Shown piece after piece: positions 35,801 through 47,164 of a DNA stretch of 64,000 bases. The position numbers were made by a program, and so were the translations under genes. The notes beneath the pieces were generated by a model, which did no database searches, had not been told where the DNA came from, and saw only the letters and a list, made by a program, of their open reading frames with translations. Location of the stretch: contig JAMYWO010000016.1 in NCBI GenBank assembly GCA_024220525.1, forward strand, positions 1 to 64,000. Direction: 5' to 3'. The first letter of the stretch is position 1; every line of letters begins with the position of its first letter. The DNA is from Cochliopodium minus. Its lineage: Eukaryota > Discosea > Himatismenida > Cochliopodiidae.

Positions 35801-36636
35801 TAATTTTTTGGTAAGAGGAAATGTTAATTTAAAAAATTGAAAATTAAAAACTATTGAATTTGATGGAAATAAAAATTTTATTTTTATTGATCTTTATCTA
35901 TCAAAAAAAAGCAAGAATTTTAAAGAGCCATGATTTTAAATCCATTATTCTTGAAATTATCTGATAACAAATCTCGAGAAAATTTCATTCCAAGAAATTT
36001 CATATTATTTAAGATTATTGATTGAAAAAATCACATATTCTGAGTATTAATAAGGGGAAATTTTTTTTTTGAATATGTGTCTTGACATCGAGACACATAT
36101 TTTTAACACGATAAAAATCATTTATCTCCATATTGGAGATAAATCTTCTAATATACAATTGATATTTACCAACAGTTTACATATGTTCAAAATTTTACAA
36201 CAGTTTAAATTTTGTCAGTAATTAATTTATATCCGCTAACAAAGTTGAAAATTTTGGACATTGCTATACAGTGTATGGTGATTCGCATAATTATGCAGGT
36301 TATTTCCTTATGCTTATATTTCTGGGGAAATAAAATATATATATATGATTTTTTTATAAATTTCTCCCCTTAACTTTGAATAATGAAAGAGATGTTGTTA
36401 CCCATAATGGTCCTGAAAACCAATATCAAATTAAATAGGAATCTGGGTGTTGTATATTTTTGCAAGAAACTCATTTTCTCCTTTCCAGTCAATTGATAGC
36501 GTAAATTCACTTCCAATATTTCTTTGTCTGTTATAAACTCGTCAGTATCCGATAAATTGATTTTGCTATCTCTGAATTGATTCTCTATATCATCTGCCAT
36601 CTCAATCTCAATCACCTCTTTGAAAGGTGTCTCCAT
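29850..36636 (-). CDS. FUSC/ArAE-type multi-pass membrane protein (16-17 exons)
   Basis: The gene starts at 36636 (exon 1 36636-36402, MADDIENQFRDSKINLSD) and ends at a TGA at 29850-29852. Exons on this strand give an ordered polypeptide of about 900 residues. A first helical bundle (ASIFFLWVDDVKAHSVSYSL, MLLFFVSYMLSWSVLPSF) is followed by a long hydrophilic domain with helical KLHQSLVAMGILLRKL-like segments, then a second bundle (AVLLSAICSLWKDLAKKFY, TVLIFGDSSATSFHLAAVRL, LIVTFASLFVGAMAFF, SSIIQTFVSALIVMAVF), and a C-terminal soluble region with a last hydrophobic segment. Two bundles with an intervening and a C-terminal cytosolic domain is the layout of FUSC/aromatic-acid exporter and ALMT-type proteins. 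Transport of organic anions across plasma or vacuolar membrane is inferred from the family. Introns are long homopolymer-rich tracts and intron 1 holds two hairpins. Confidence 0.8.
31662..31845 (-). repeat. 110-bp tandem duplication inside an intron
   Basis: The stretch AAATTATTCAAAAAGAATTG plus the following TAAACAAAAATAAAATTA occurs at about 31663 and again at about 31773, 110 bases apart, within an intron of the FUSC-type gene. The unit is more complex than the surrounding microsatellite, so it marks a discrete local duplication. Confidence 0.75.
36072..36144. other. Two perfect hairpins in intron 1 of the FUSC-type gene
   Basis: 36072-36082 and 36091-36101 are perfect inverted repeats of 11 bases (AATATGTGTCT / AGACACATATT) around an 8-base loop. 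36120-36129 and 36135-36144 are perfect inverted repeats of 10 bases (ATTTATCTCC / GGAGATAAAT) around a 5-base loop. They sit 18 bases apart in a non-homopolymer stretch of a 612-base intron. Candidate structured RNA, or remnants of a small mobile element; no known family recognised. Confidence 0.55.
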
Positions 36637-37231
36637 TCTTCCAACTATTTTTTTTAATTTTCAAAAAGAAAAAAAAAAAAGAAAAAATTTTGGAACAAAG
36701 ACATTCATTTCAAATTTCAAAGCAAATTGATCAAATTTAAAATTAAATCAATTTCAAAATTGAAATTCTTAAAATTGGTATTTTTTGAAGAACTTTAATC
36801 TAAATAAACAGACTCAAGCAAAGAGTATTTTCCTCCTTTTTTGTTGATAGATCTAAATGTTCAACAAAAATGTCTTCATCAACTTTGTCATTACATCAAT
36901 TTCCTTTTTGAATGTTGGATATTTTAATGCGAATCTAATATCTCTTCCAATCAACAAAATTTAAATCCATTTTAATCATCGTAATCAATTTCTTTTTAAT
37001 TACTAAATTTTAAGAAGCTAATTTTCCCAACAAAGTTAATGTTTTTTGTTAAATTTTCATACTACGAGTTTAACAAATTAATTTTCCTTAATGTTATTTT
37101 TCATTAACTATTTAAAAATATCTAATAATTGGTAAATTAGCCAATAAATAGTAAAGTATTTGAAGAAAGTTATTAAAAAAATTAAATAAATATAAAAAAA
37201 AATTACTTAAATTAATTTGAAAAAGTTAAAA
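36637..37231. other. Intergenic, divergent promoter region
   Basis: Shared upstream region of the minus-strand FUSC-type gene and the plus-strand peroxidase. The sequence at 36780-37080 is AT-rich but not simple repeat and contains no open frame with splice support. No RNA gene seen. Confidence 0.5.
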
Positions 37232-39370
37232 ATGAGGAAATTGAAGGCATTGATAGCACTAATCTTTGTAGCATACACATTCTGTCAAACAACATATTAC
37301 TTACACAATGGAACAAACAACAATCCAAACAACCCAAAATGGGGAAGCACAGGCTCAACACTTTTGAGAAACACAATAACAACATATGATGATAACATTG
37401 GATCTGTAAAATAAATTTAATAAATTTTTAAAACAATCAAAAATTTTAAACATTAATTGAAAAATTTTTTTGAAAAATAGCCTTTTGGAGGAATCCCAAG
37501 CAGATTAAATTCAACAAGAGCAATTTCAAATTTACTTTTCGGAAGAGAGGCATCAGGAATGAGGAAAACAAGTAAAAACTTCACTGATCTTTTGACTTAT
37601 TGGGGACAGTTTGTTGATCATGATTTGAGTTTGTCTCTGGATAGAACTGCTGGTGTATGTGAACTATTCCCAATAAAAATACCTGCAGGAGATTATTTCT
37701 ATGATAAAGTTGGAACAGGAAATGTAACAATGAAATTTTGCAGAACTCTTTATGTAAACGGAACTGGAACTGATATAACAAACATAAGACAACTTCCAAA
37801 CGCAATCAATTCATGGTAAATCAAAAAAAAAATTAATTTTTTGATTTATAAAAATTTAAAAAATTAAAAATAAAATTATCCTTTCTCTTTCAAAAAAAAA
37901 AAAGGTTGGATGCTTCTGTTATTTATGGAAGTGATGACGCTAGAGCAACTTCTTTAAGAACACTCGAAGGAGGTTTGATGAAAACAAGTGATGGTCCAGA
38001 TGGTCCTCTCCTTCCAATCAATGATAATGGAAATGGATCAATTCTAATGGCAATGGACAACAATTCTGGAAGAGTAGCAAGCACTTTACTTTTTGCAGCA
38101 GGAGAACAAAGAGCAAATGAAAATCCAGTTCTAACTTGTTTACAAACTCTCATGATAAGAGAACACAACAGAAGAGCAAATTTATTGCCAAATGATTGGA
38201 ATGATGAACAAAAATATTTACAAGCAAGAAGATGGGTCACTGCACATTTTCAAGCAATCACTTTCAATGAATTTCTCACCACTTTGCTTGCAACCAAACT
38301 CCCTCCATACCAATACGATCCCACTCTCGATCCTCAAGTCACTCTTTTCTTTTCGACTGTTGCTTTTAGATATGGTCATGATGAAATATCAGGTATTCTA
38401 AAGAGATATGAAAAGAATGGAGCTCCATACAAAGATGGACACATCCTTTTGAGAGATGCTTACACTTTTCCTGATTCGGTAAAGTTAGTTGGTATTGAAA
38501 ATAACAAGAAAAAATAATCAAACAAAAAATTTTTTATTTTTAATTTTTAAAGGAATTGCACCTTACCTCAGAGGTGCCGCAATTTCAGAACAAAGTATGG
38601 CAGATGGAATGCTTGAAGAGGACATAAGAACTTTTCTTTTCTCCCAAAGTGCTTCCTTTGCAACTGACTTGGCTGCAAGAAACATGCAAAGAGCAAGAGA
38701 TCATGGAATTGGAATGTACAATGATTGTAGAAAAGCATATAAATTATCAACTTGTGATACTTTTGCTTGTGTAAACAGTGATCCAAAAATAATTGATTTA
38801 TTGAATCAAGGTAAAACAAAGAATTCTTTTCATTTCTTTCTATCTTTTAATTTAGATAATTTGTTTTCATTTTTTATATTTCTTTATATTCAATTATTTA
38901 TTCTTTTTTTTTAATCTTCAGCATATGGAAAGGATAATGTTACCTATCTCGATCCTTTTTTGGGTGGATTGTTGGAATCAAAAGTGCCTGGATCTAATCT
39001 TGGTCTTCTTTTTCATACTGCTATTCAAGAACAGTTCATCAGGACAAGAAATGCAGATAGATTCTGGTATCAAAACCAAGGAATGTTCACCAATGAAGAA
39101 TTGAATGAAATTGAAAACACCAAAATATCTGATCTCTTTCATAGAAACATGGATATGGAAAAGATGCCTTCTGATATTTTTGTTATTCGTGATACTCCAT
39201 TCATAACTACCCTTGGGACTTGTACATATGATAAAACAAGATGGATTGTTCCTATCATCGTTTTGGGCAGTTTGAGTGCTGCCTTGATCATTGTTGTCCA
39301 TGTTTTATCTTTCATCATTTTCAGAAATAAAGCAAGAGCAAAATCCAATTCAAGAATTGATACAAAATGA
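37232..39370 (+). CDS. Animal-type heme peroxidase with C-terminal membrane anchor
   Basis: Five exons, 37232-37405, 37481-37815, 37905-38491, 38553-38810 and 38922-39370, close to 600 residues. A signal peptide (MRKLKALIALIFVAYTFC) is followed by the peroxidase-cyclooxygenase fold. The distal His lies in LTYWGQFVDHDLSLS near residue 107, LDASVIYGSD provides the calcium loop, and REHNRRAN contains the conserved Arg-Glu region. AFRYGHDEI near residue 324 is the proximal heme ligand region, and MQRARDHGI matches the family MQRxRDHG signature. These enzymes use H2O2 to oxidise halides or phenols. Unlike most secreted relatives, a span follows (IVPIIVLGSLSAALIIVVHV, about residues 560-585) with a short basic tail, so the enzyme should be anchored with its active site outside the cell or in a lumen. 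Confidence 0.95.
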
Positions 39371-39771
39371 TTTCCTTCCAAATAATAAAATATAAATCTG
39401 AATGAAATAAAGAATGATCTTCTTGTTTTTCATTCTTAATATTAAATGATAATCTTAATTATCCTTTGTTTTTCAATCCAAAAAAGTCTTCATTTTTTTT
39501 TTAATTTTAAGCCAAATTTTGTTTGAAAAAAATTGAAAAAGAGATTTGAATGAATAGAAAAGAAGATACCAAAATAATAAATGTTTTTCCTGAGACTTCT
39601 TTAAAATGTTTTTTGATATTCTGTGAAAAAAAATAAAGAAATCTCTTCAAAATTTAATTTTAATTTTTAGGTTAATAAATATGAAATTTCTTCCTTTTAA
39701 AATAAAAAAAGAAAATAAAATTCAAAAAATAAACAAAAAAAAATTGAAATTAAACCAAATAAATCAATAAA
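39371..39771. other. Intergenic, no gene seen
   Basis: AT-rich spacer between the peroxidase stop and the ClpB start. It should hold the 3' UTR and the heat-shock gene promoter; I could not identify a clear array of nGAAn heat-shock elements by eye. Confidence 0.4.
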
Positions 39772-42411
39772 ATGAGTGAAATAGATACTGATAAATGGAC
39801 AAATAAAACAACAGAATTATTTATCCAAGCACAAGAATCAGCAAAAAGCTTTTCAAATGTACAATTGGAACCTGCACATTTGGCATTGGCAATGTTCAAA
39901 GAAGAAAATGGATTAGCCTCAAATATTTGCGAAAAAGCAAAAGGGAATACAAAAGAGATAATCAAAAATCTGACGAAAATATGCGTCAGATTACCATCAC
40001 AAGATCCAGCACCACAAAAAGTATCAGTTGGTCCTGCAACAATAAGAGTTTTCCAAAAATCAGAAAAATTGGCAAAAGAAAATGGGGATTCACATGTGGC
40101 ATTGGATCATTTGTTATTGGCAATCATAGAAGAAAATGATTGCATGAAAGCATTTGAGATGGGAGGATTGAATAAAAATTCGCTGAAAGAATCAATAATC
40201 CAAATAAGAGGAAACAATAAAGTGAACAGCAAGGGAGCAGAATCAGGATACGATGCATTGAATAAATATGGAACAGATTTGACAGCATTGGCAGAAGAAT
40301 CAAAATTGGATCCAGTGATTGGAAGAGATGAAGAAATAAGAAGAGTGATCCAAGTGTTATCAAGAAAAAGAAAGAACAATCCTGTTTTGGTGGGATCTGC
40401 AGGTGTTGGTAAAACAGCGATCGTGGAAGGATTGGCGATGAGAATAGTGAAAGGAGATGTCCCTGAAAATCTACAATGCAAGGTGATTTCTTTAGATATG
40501 GGTGCATTGATTGCAGGAGCAAAGTACAGAGGAGAATTTGAAGAAAGATTGAAAGCAGTTTTGAAGGAAGTGAAAGACAGTGAGGGTAAAGTCATTTTGT
40601 TTATTGACGAGATCCACTTGGTTCTTGGCGCTGGTAAAACTGATGGAGCTATGGATGCTGCAAATCTATTGAAACCCATGTTGGCAAGAGGAGAGTTGAA
40701 GTGTATTGGTGCAACTACTTTGGATGAGTATCAAAAGTATGTCGAAAAAGATCAGGCTTTCGAAAGAAGATTCCAACAAGTTTTCGTTAAAGAACCCTCC
40801 ATAGAAGATACCATTTCCATTTTGAGAGGATTGAAAGAAAAGTATGAGACACATCATGGTGTTCAAATCAAAGATTCTGCATTGGTTGTCGCAGCACAAC
40901 TTTCCGAAAGATACATCACCTCACGATTCCAGCCTGATAAATCTTTGGATTTGGTGGATGAAGCATGTTCGTCTGTTCGTGTACAACTCAATTCTCAACC
41001 TGAAGAGATTGACAAAATGGAAAGAAGGAAATTACAGCTCGAAATCGAAGCAACTGCGTTGAACAACGAAAAGGACAAAGATGAGATGTCTTTGAAGAGA
41101 TTGGAAATTGTAAAAAACGAAATTTCTCGCATTGATGATACTCTAAAACCTTTGAAATTAAGATACGAATTGGAACGTTCAAGAGTAAACGAGATCCGTG
41201 ATTTGAAACGCAAATTGGACGAAATTCAAATGAAAATCGAGTCTGCCACAAGAAGACAAGATCTCCAACTTGTCGCAGACTTGAAGTATGGAGCGATGCC
41301 TGAAATAAAGAAGAAACTCCAAAACTTGGAAGAGCAAAAGAACAAGAGAAAAGAAACAGAAAAAGATTCGTTGATCAGCGAAGTTGTGGGAGTCGATCAA
41401 ATCTCCGAAATTGTAAGCAGATGGACCGGAATCCCTGTCAAAAAACTTTCTCAAACAGAAAAAGAAAAGCTGCTCAACCTTTCTGATGAAGTTCACAAAC
41501 GTGTTGTGGGACAAGACGAAGCTGTGGATGAAGTTTGTGAAGCTGTTTTGAGAAGCAGAGCTGGACTTTCAAGACCAACCCAACCTATCGGAACTTTCTT
41601 GTTCTTAGGGCCAACAGGTACAGGTAAAACGGAATTGGCAAAAACTTTGGCTTACCAACTTTTTGACGATGAAAAGAACATGGTTAGAATTGACATGTCT
41701 GAATACATGGAGAAACACAGTGTTGCAAGACTTATTGGTGCTCCTCCTGGTTATGTCGGCTTTGACGATGGTGGACAGCTCACTGAAACAGTGAGAAGAA
41801 AACCTTACTCTGTCATTTTGTTTGATGAGATCGAAAAGGCTCATAGTGATGTCTTCAACATTCTCCTTCAGGTTTTGGACGATGGCCGTTTGACTGACGG
41901 AAAAGGAAGAACCGTTGATTTCACCAACACTGTCATCATCATGACTTCCAATCTTGGTTCTCAATATTTGTTGAAAGGGATCACCAAAGAGGGCAAGATC
42001 ACCGAGGATGCTCGCAAACTCGTCATGGAATCTGTCCGCCAACACTTTAGACCCGAGTTTCTCAACAGATTGGATGCCATCTCCATGTTCACTCCTCTTG
42101 TATATCAACACATGCAAAAGATCATCTTGCAACAGATCGATCAGATAGCCAAGAGATTGAAGGATCGCGAGATCGATATCTTCGTTGAGGATTCTGCTAC
42201 CAAATTCATTGTTGATAAATCCTATGATCCTGTTTATGGTGCTCGTCCTTTGAAAAGATATTTGGAGAAACATCTTGTCACCCATCTTTCCAAGTTGATC
42301 ATTTCTGGTGAATTGCAGAACAAATCCACTGTCAAAATTTTTTCTGATGGTGAAAAGTTGGATTACAAAATCTCCTCTGATGTCCATCTCAACAAAAAAA
42401 TGAAGAACTGA
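39772..42411 (+). CDS. ClpB/Hsp104 disaggregase (intronless)
   Basis: One uninterrupted frame of 879 codons. The N-domain has paired Clp repeats ([20 protein letters not shown]). AAA-1 has Walker A GSAGVGKT near residue 206 and Walker [17 protein letters not shown] coiled middle domain follows (about 410-530). AAA-2 has Walker A GPTGTGKT near residue 613 and Walker [12 protein letters not shown], with sensor NLGS and the terminal GARPLKR. The length and the middle domain separate it from ClpA and ClpC. The enzyme threads aggregated proteins through a hexameric pore with Hsp70 help. No organelle targeting sequence is obvious, so it is probably cytosolic Hsp104. The absence of introns, in a window where most large genes are heavily split, is notable. 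Confidence 0.97.
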   Translation: MSEIDTDKWTNKTTELFIQAQESAKSFSNVQLEPAHLALAMFKEENGLASNICEKAKGNTKEIIKNLTKICVRLPSQDPAPQKVSVGPATIRVFQKSEKLAKENGDSHVALDHLLLAIIEENDCMKAFEMGGLNKNSLKESIIQIRGNNKVNSKGAESGYDALNKYGTDLTALAEESKLDPVIGRDEEIRRVIQVLSRKRKNNPVLVGSAGVGKTAIVEGLAMRIVKGDVPENLQCKVISLDMGALIAGAKYRGEFEERLKAVLKEVKDSEGKVILFIDEIHLVLGAGKTDGAMDAANLLKPMLARGELKCIGATTLDEYQKYVEKDQAFERRFQQVFVKEPSIEDTISILRGLKEKYETHHGVQIKDSALVVAAQLSERYITSRFQPDKSLDLVDEACSSVRVQLNSQPEEIDKMERRKLQLEIEATALNNEKDKDEMSLKRLEIVKNEISRIDDTLKPLKLRYELERSRVNEIRDLKRKLDEIQMKIESATRRQDLQLVADLKYGAMPEIKKKLQNLEEQKNKRKETEKDSLISEVVGVDQISEIVSRWTGIPVKKLSQTEKEKLLNLSDEVHKRVVGQDEAVDEVCEAVLRSRAGLSRPTQPIGTFLFLGPTGTGKTELAKTLAYQLFDDEKNMVRIDMSEYMEKHSVARLIGAPPGYVGFDDGGQLTETVRRKPYSVILFDEIEKAHSDVFNILLQVLDDGRLTDGKGRTVDFTNTVIIMTSNLGSQYLLKGITKEGKITEDARKLVMESVRQHFRPEFLNRLDAISMFTPLVYQHMQKIILQQIDQIAKRLKDREIDIFVEDSATKFIVDKSYDPVYGARPLKRYLEKHLVTHLSKLIISGELQNKSTVKIFSDGEKLDYKISSDVHLNKKMKN

Positions 42412-42576
42412 ACACCTTTTAAAATTTGTATATTGTAGTTAAAATAGTAATAAAATTATTTATAAACCAGCCCTTTTCTCTTTTTCTTTTTTTTTTTTTG
42501 AACTTAACATTGAAAAAATGGAGAATGCTTGTTGGACAAATTAATTTTTGAAAATAATTGAAATTGAAAAAAAAAA

Positions 42577-44302
42577 ATGAAAGGAATATTCTTGTTGATT
42601 TTTTCAATACTTTTCAATATTGCATATTCTCAAATGTGTTCAATAAAAAAGAAAAAAGCAGAAGATCTCTTTGTGAATCCAATAGGTTCCCAAACAATTA
42701 TAAATTTTTTTTGTTTCCAAATTTCCTTTCAAAAAAAAAAACAAAAATATTATTATTAGCTATTGCACAAGATAGAGAAGGGAATTATTGGATACTGGAT
42801 AGCAGATTTTTGATTCAGAAATTTTCAAATAATTATACCTTCCTCTTGAAATTTGGATCAAAGGGATCAAACAATTCTCAATTTCTGAATCCAGTAGCTT
42901 TGGCATGCGACAAAGATAACAATTTATATGTGGTGGATAGTTTAAGGTAAAAAATGTGAGAGGAAATTTTTAATAAAAATCAATAAACATCTCTTTTATT
43001 ATTAAGGGATGATATACAAGTGTTTTCATCGAATGGGGAATTCAAATTCAAGGTAAATCTTAATAAAAAAATAAAAAAAATTTCAGAGAAAAAATTTAAT
43101 ATTAAATCCAAATAATTATTTTTATTAACCACGTGATCAGTTTGGAAGCTATGGTGACGGTCAAGGCCAATTCATGCAACCTACAGCAATGAATTTCGAC
43201 TCTAACAACTTTCTATACGTAACTGATACAACCAAAAATGATGTAAAGAAAATAAAAAGAAAAAAAATTTTCTTCGTATATTTTTAAAAAAAAATTTTTA
43301 AATCAAAGGTTCAAAAATTTTTTTCAAATGGTAAAAATAAGATTTAAATTCTTTTAAAACAAAATCTTTAAAATTTTTAACATTAAAATTATTTCCCATT
43401 TTTTCACATATTAATTTAAATTTTTTTAATTTTTAATATAAAATATTAATATTTAATAAAACATTTTTAATAAAAAAGGAACAGTTTTGTTGGATTGGAG
43501 GTAGGATTATTTGAAGAATTTATTTAAAAAAAAATTATTTAAATTTTTTAATAATTAATTTTAAATGGAAGCGTCGGAGGAGGCAGTTATTCAGAACCAA
43601 GTGGTGTTACAACAGATTCAAGAAACAATGTTTATGTTATGGATCCTGATCAAAGGGTAATAAAAGTGTTTGACAACAATGGAAATTTCATTAATCAATG
43701 GAACGGAGTAAAAAAAAAAAAATAGCAAAAATAAAAATGTAAAAAATAAATAAAATAAAAATAAATCGAATTTTAGAATTACCCATTAGGTGCATCTCTT
43801 GTAAATTTTTTTATTTATTCATTTAATATTTTATTCACAATTAAATTTTAAATTACTCAATACTTTTTTTTCACAGATGTGGATGGGAATAAACAAAAAC
43901 GATACCATTTTCATATTAGACGGATCTGATTGCAAAATAAGCAAATTCACCACTGCGGGTGCTTATCTATCTTCTTTCGGCCAATGTGGGTCTTCGAAAG
44001 GACAGTTTTTGGAACCTTATCAATTCTCAATTTATGATAATTCTATTTCCGTGATAGGTTTATTTTCCTTATTTTCTTTAAAATTTATTTTTTAAAATTT
44101 TTATTTTTTTTAGAAATTTTGTTTTTTAAAAAAATAATTAAAAAAAAATACTTATTTTGTTTTAGATAAGAAAGCCAATGATCTCCAGACTTTTACTCAA
44201 AGTGGAATATATGTGTCAGAACTTAGGAAAATTATGAAGGAGAAAAAAGGATTGGGAAGAAAAAATACAGATTCTTTACACACTTGTTCCCTTTATGATT
44301 AA
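42577..44302 (+). CDS. Secreted NHL-repeat beta-propeller protein
   Basis: About ten small exons from 42577 to a TAA at 44302 join in phase. A signal peptide (MKGIFLLIFSILFNIAYS) precedes tandem NHL units, each with the P-x-A-x-D-x2-N-x2-Y-V-x-D pattern: NPIAIAQDREGNYWILD, NPVALACDKDNNLYVVDS, PTAMNFDSNNFLYVTD, PSGVTTDSRNNVYVMD and INKNDTIFILDGSD. Spacers such as FGSYGDGQGQF and FGQCGSSKGQF are typical blade connectors. It probably forms a six-bladed propeller in the secretory pathway or outside the cell; ligand unknown. Several exons are below 40 bases. The C-terminus (ELRKIMKEKKGLGRKN) is basic. A decayed partial copy lies directly downstream. Confidence 0.88.
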
Positions 44303-44366
44303 TAGAATTAAAAATTAAACAAAAATTTTTTTTCATTCATTCAATGGGATTTGTGTTTAAACAATA

Positions 44367-44920
44367 GGATCTGTTTTGAAGGATTTGGAGGTAGGATATT
44401 GAATTCTATTCTCTTTGAAACAGTTTTTTAAAATTTTATTCATGAATGAAATTGCCAATTCACAGTCAAATAGTGTGGGAATGATTCAAAAACAATGTTT
44501 ATGTTATGGATCCTCATAAAAGAATTGTAAAAGTGTTTGACAATGATGGAAATTTTATTTATCAATGGCGGAATAAAAAACAATAGAAATAAAAATAAAA
44601 AAAAATTTGTAATTTAAAATTACACAAAGTGATTACCTAGTAAAATTTTAACTTTATTTCTTCAAAAAAACCTATGATTATTTTTTCAGATGTGGATGGA
44701 AATAAACAAAACGATGGAGATTGTTTGCACTATAATCTAAAATAAAAATAATAATTTTTTAAAAAGATATTTACATTTTTTAAATTTAATTAAAATTTTA
44801 ATTATATAAAAAAACAAATAAACTTATCAAAAGACATGGTATTATCGAAGATTGAGAATTGAACTTGGAAAAAATAGGAGAAGAAAAAAGGGTTGGGGGA
44901 AAAAGTTCCGTTAGAGGATA
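44367..44920 (+). pseudogene. Decayed partial copy of the NHL gene
   Basis: This stretch resembles the last part of the gene just upstream. AACAATGTTTATGTTATGGA at about 44491 matches 43625 and is followed by near-identical AAAGTGTTTGACAA and ATCAATGG tracts. AGATGTGGATGGAAATAAAC at about 44689 matches the start of exon 9 at 43876. The A/G-rich stretch near 44860-44900 resembles the basic C-terminus. Frameshifts, deletions and a missing acceptor show it is not functional. It probably arose by tandem duplication of the 3' half. Confidence 0.75.
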
Positions 44921-45350
44921 TTTTGCAATAGTTTTTGATTATAAAAGTTTAAAAAAAAATGTTAGTTTTTTTATTATAAATTAATTTTAAATTATTTTTT
45001 ATCAGCTTTACCCAAAAATTGTGAGAACTCCTCTAAGAAAAAATTAAAAGTTCTCTTTGAGAGAAAAGGATTTTAAAAATATTTTTATTAGAAAAAAAAA
45101 TCTCAGATTGGTGTATCAAAAAAACCAATTGAGGAAATTCATGTTGTTGTCGATATCAAAATTTTGCTCCAGCGTAAAATTTAAATGGTCCTTTCTTAAG
45201 GAAACATTTCAAAGCTTCCTCAAGAAAAAACCAAAAAAGAAGAAAAACAGTTCTAAAGATGAGAATCTCACGGGCCCAGTCTCTAGAACAGCTGCACTTC
45301 ACTTCTCGCTGAAAAAAAAAAAGTCGATCGACAGCATCATGAAGCATTTC
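44921..45350. other. Between NHL remnant and F-box/MORN gene, nothing certain
   Basis: A plus-strand open frame (45057 onward) with Lys-rich, low-complexity sequence runs into the antisense of the MORN gene, so it is probably fortuitous. The segment at about 45150-45350 is less AT-biased than usual intergenic DNA and could be a further gene remnant, but I recognise nothing in either strand. Confidence 0.35.
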
Positions 45351-47164
45351 TCAATTAGAAATCTGGATACCGTTGAATGTATCACTGTTAGACGTAAGTT
45401 CAAAAGAATTGGTACAGGCAAAGTTGGTTTGATTAAGATTAATTAAATTAGTAGTTGTATTATTATTATTGATAAGATTCTTGGTGATGAAATTTCCCTC
45501 GCAAAATTCACCGGACATGCACAATCGGCCGTTAGAATCAAAGATTTCTCCGTTGCCATCCTTTAAGCCATTTTTCATGTTGCCTTTGTATTTGTATCCA
45601 GATTTGAGATATAAGACGCCAAATCCGTGGGGTCGGTTGTTCCTGAAGGATCCCTCATAACAAATAGATCCATCAGAGGAGATTATCTTTCCTTGCCCTT
45701 GTTGCTTGCTGTAATAGAAATCTCCATCATATATTCTGCCATCGTTCCAATAGAATTGTCCCTTTCCATGCCAAGAATTCTCATACATTTCTCCGATATA
45801 TTTGGTTCCATTCTTGAAGATTATTTCTCCTTTTCCATGTGCTTTGTTGTTTTTCCAATCGCCTATAAATATTATGATAAAAAATTAAATCAAAACAATA
45901 TAGGAGTGATTCAATGAATAAGTAATTATTTGATTGGTTATCTTTTATATAAGAAAATATAAGATTTATATGAAATTGATAAGAGTTTAATAAATCAATT
46001 ATTTTTCCAAATTTTTAAATTAATAATAATTATAAAATGTTTTGATTCAAATATCAAGTTTAAGAGAAAGAAAATCATACCTTCATAAGTACCTCTTTGA
46101 TAAATTAATTTTCCCTTCCCGCTTTTATGATTATCAACCCATTCTCCTTCATATACATAACCGCTCTTGGAGCTGAATGTTCCAAAACCATTGGCCATAT
46201 CATTCTTCCAAGATCCCCTATATACATCTCCGTTCTCAAATCTCATTTCTCCTTCGCCTTCCCTCTTATCATTGACAAAAGATCCACGATATTCCCCAGT
46301 CCCAACCAATTTTAAAATTCCTTCAAAAAATGAGATTGTGAGAAAAATAAATGAGTTTAAGTATTGATAAATAAAATACTTTATAATTATTAAGAAATAC
46401 TGAAAAAATATAAGAAAAATAAATAATTTTTTTTTCTCTTAAAATAAATTACCTTCTCCATTTCTCTTTGACTCCAAGAAATTTCCTTCATAAGTGTCTT
46501 TATTTGGCCAAGTTCTCTTTCCAACACCAGTAATCTTTCCCTTATCGAAATCTCCCTCGTAGACCTTTCCAAGCTTGATCTTATAGAGGATTCCCTTTCC
46601 ATCTTGTTTATTTCCCTTCAATTCTCCTTCATAGAATCCAATCTTGTCGATGATCTTGGTTCCTAATACTCTTGTTTGATCATTATCCTTTTCAATGTTG
46701 TCACTCTCCTTGGGATCTGATTTGATGATCCTTTTCATTTGGAATATCTCTTTCCAACTTTTTTCTTTAAAGTATTGTGGAATGAGCTCGTAATTGTGGT
46801 CTGGTATTTCGAACTTGATCAAGATCTCGTTGCTCATATCTCTCAACATTGATTCGTAAAAGATTTTTGTGCTTGCTGCTTTTTTCCATTTCTTACTTAC
46901 AAGCATCACCTTTAACATCATTGCATATCCAGTTTTTGATAGTATATAAGCCAATATAAATAATGGCAATTTTTCTATATTTATCTCTTCTTTCTTTATA
47001 TTTGAATTTGCAATTTCTATTCTCTTTACCAATATATTACAATTTGTTTTGATTTTCTTTGATGATTTATTATTATTGTAAACTCCATACACACTGTTCT
47101 CCTTGTCAAACAAATTATAGTATTTTTGGTCTCCACCCAATGTTCTTTTACAATTATTATTCAT
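45351..47164 (-). CDS. F-box-like plus MORN-repeat protein
   Basis: Three exons, 47164-46453, 46320-46081 and 45862-45351, close to 487 residues. Residues around 65-110 (LPLFILAYILSKTGYAMML plus VSKKWKKAAS) have the F-box shape: LPxxIL, then VCKxW-like. The rest is a run of MORN motifs (YEGEL, YEGDFDKGKITGVGKRTW, YEGNFLESKRNGEG, YRGSWKNDMANGFGTF, YEGEWVDNHKSGKGKLIY, YIGEMYENSWHGKGQFYW, YDGDF, YEGSFRNNRPHGFGVLYL, YKGNMKNGLKDGNGEI). F-box proteins recruit substrates to SCF ubiquitin ligases and MORN repeats bind proteins or phosphoinositides, so this may be a membrane- or scaffold-linked ligase adaptor (inference). F-box/MORN fusions exist in animals (FBXO41-type differs) and protists. The Asn/Thr-rich tail is probably disordered. 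Confidence 0.88.

Noticed and set aside
36072-36144. Hairpins as a spliceosomal RNA or tRNA
   Set aside because: No U1, U2, U4, U5 or U6 signature, no tRNA A or B box, and no cloverleaf.
40107-42387. Long antisense frames opposite ClpB
   Set aside because: They are shadows of a long, strongly conserved coding exon and match no recognisable protein.
45057-45446. Plus-strand 129-codon ORF
   Set aside because: Lys-rich low complexity, and its last third is antisense to the MORN gene; no splice or domain support.
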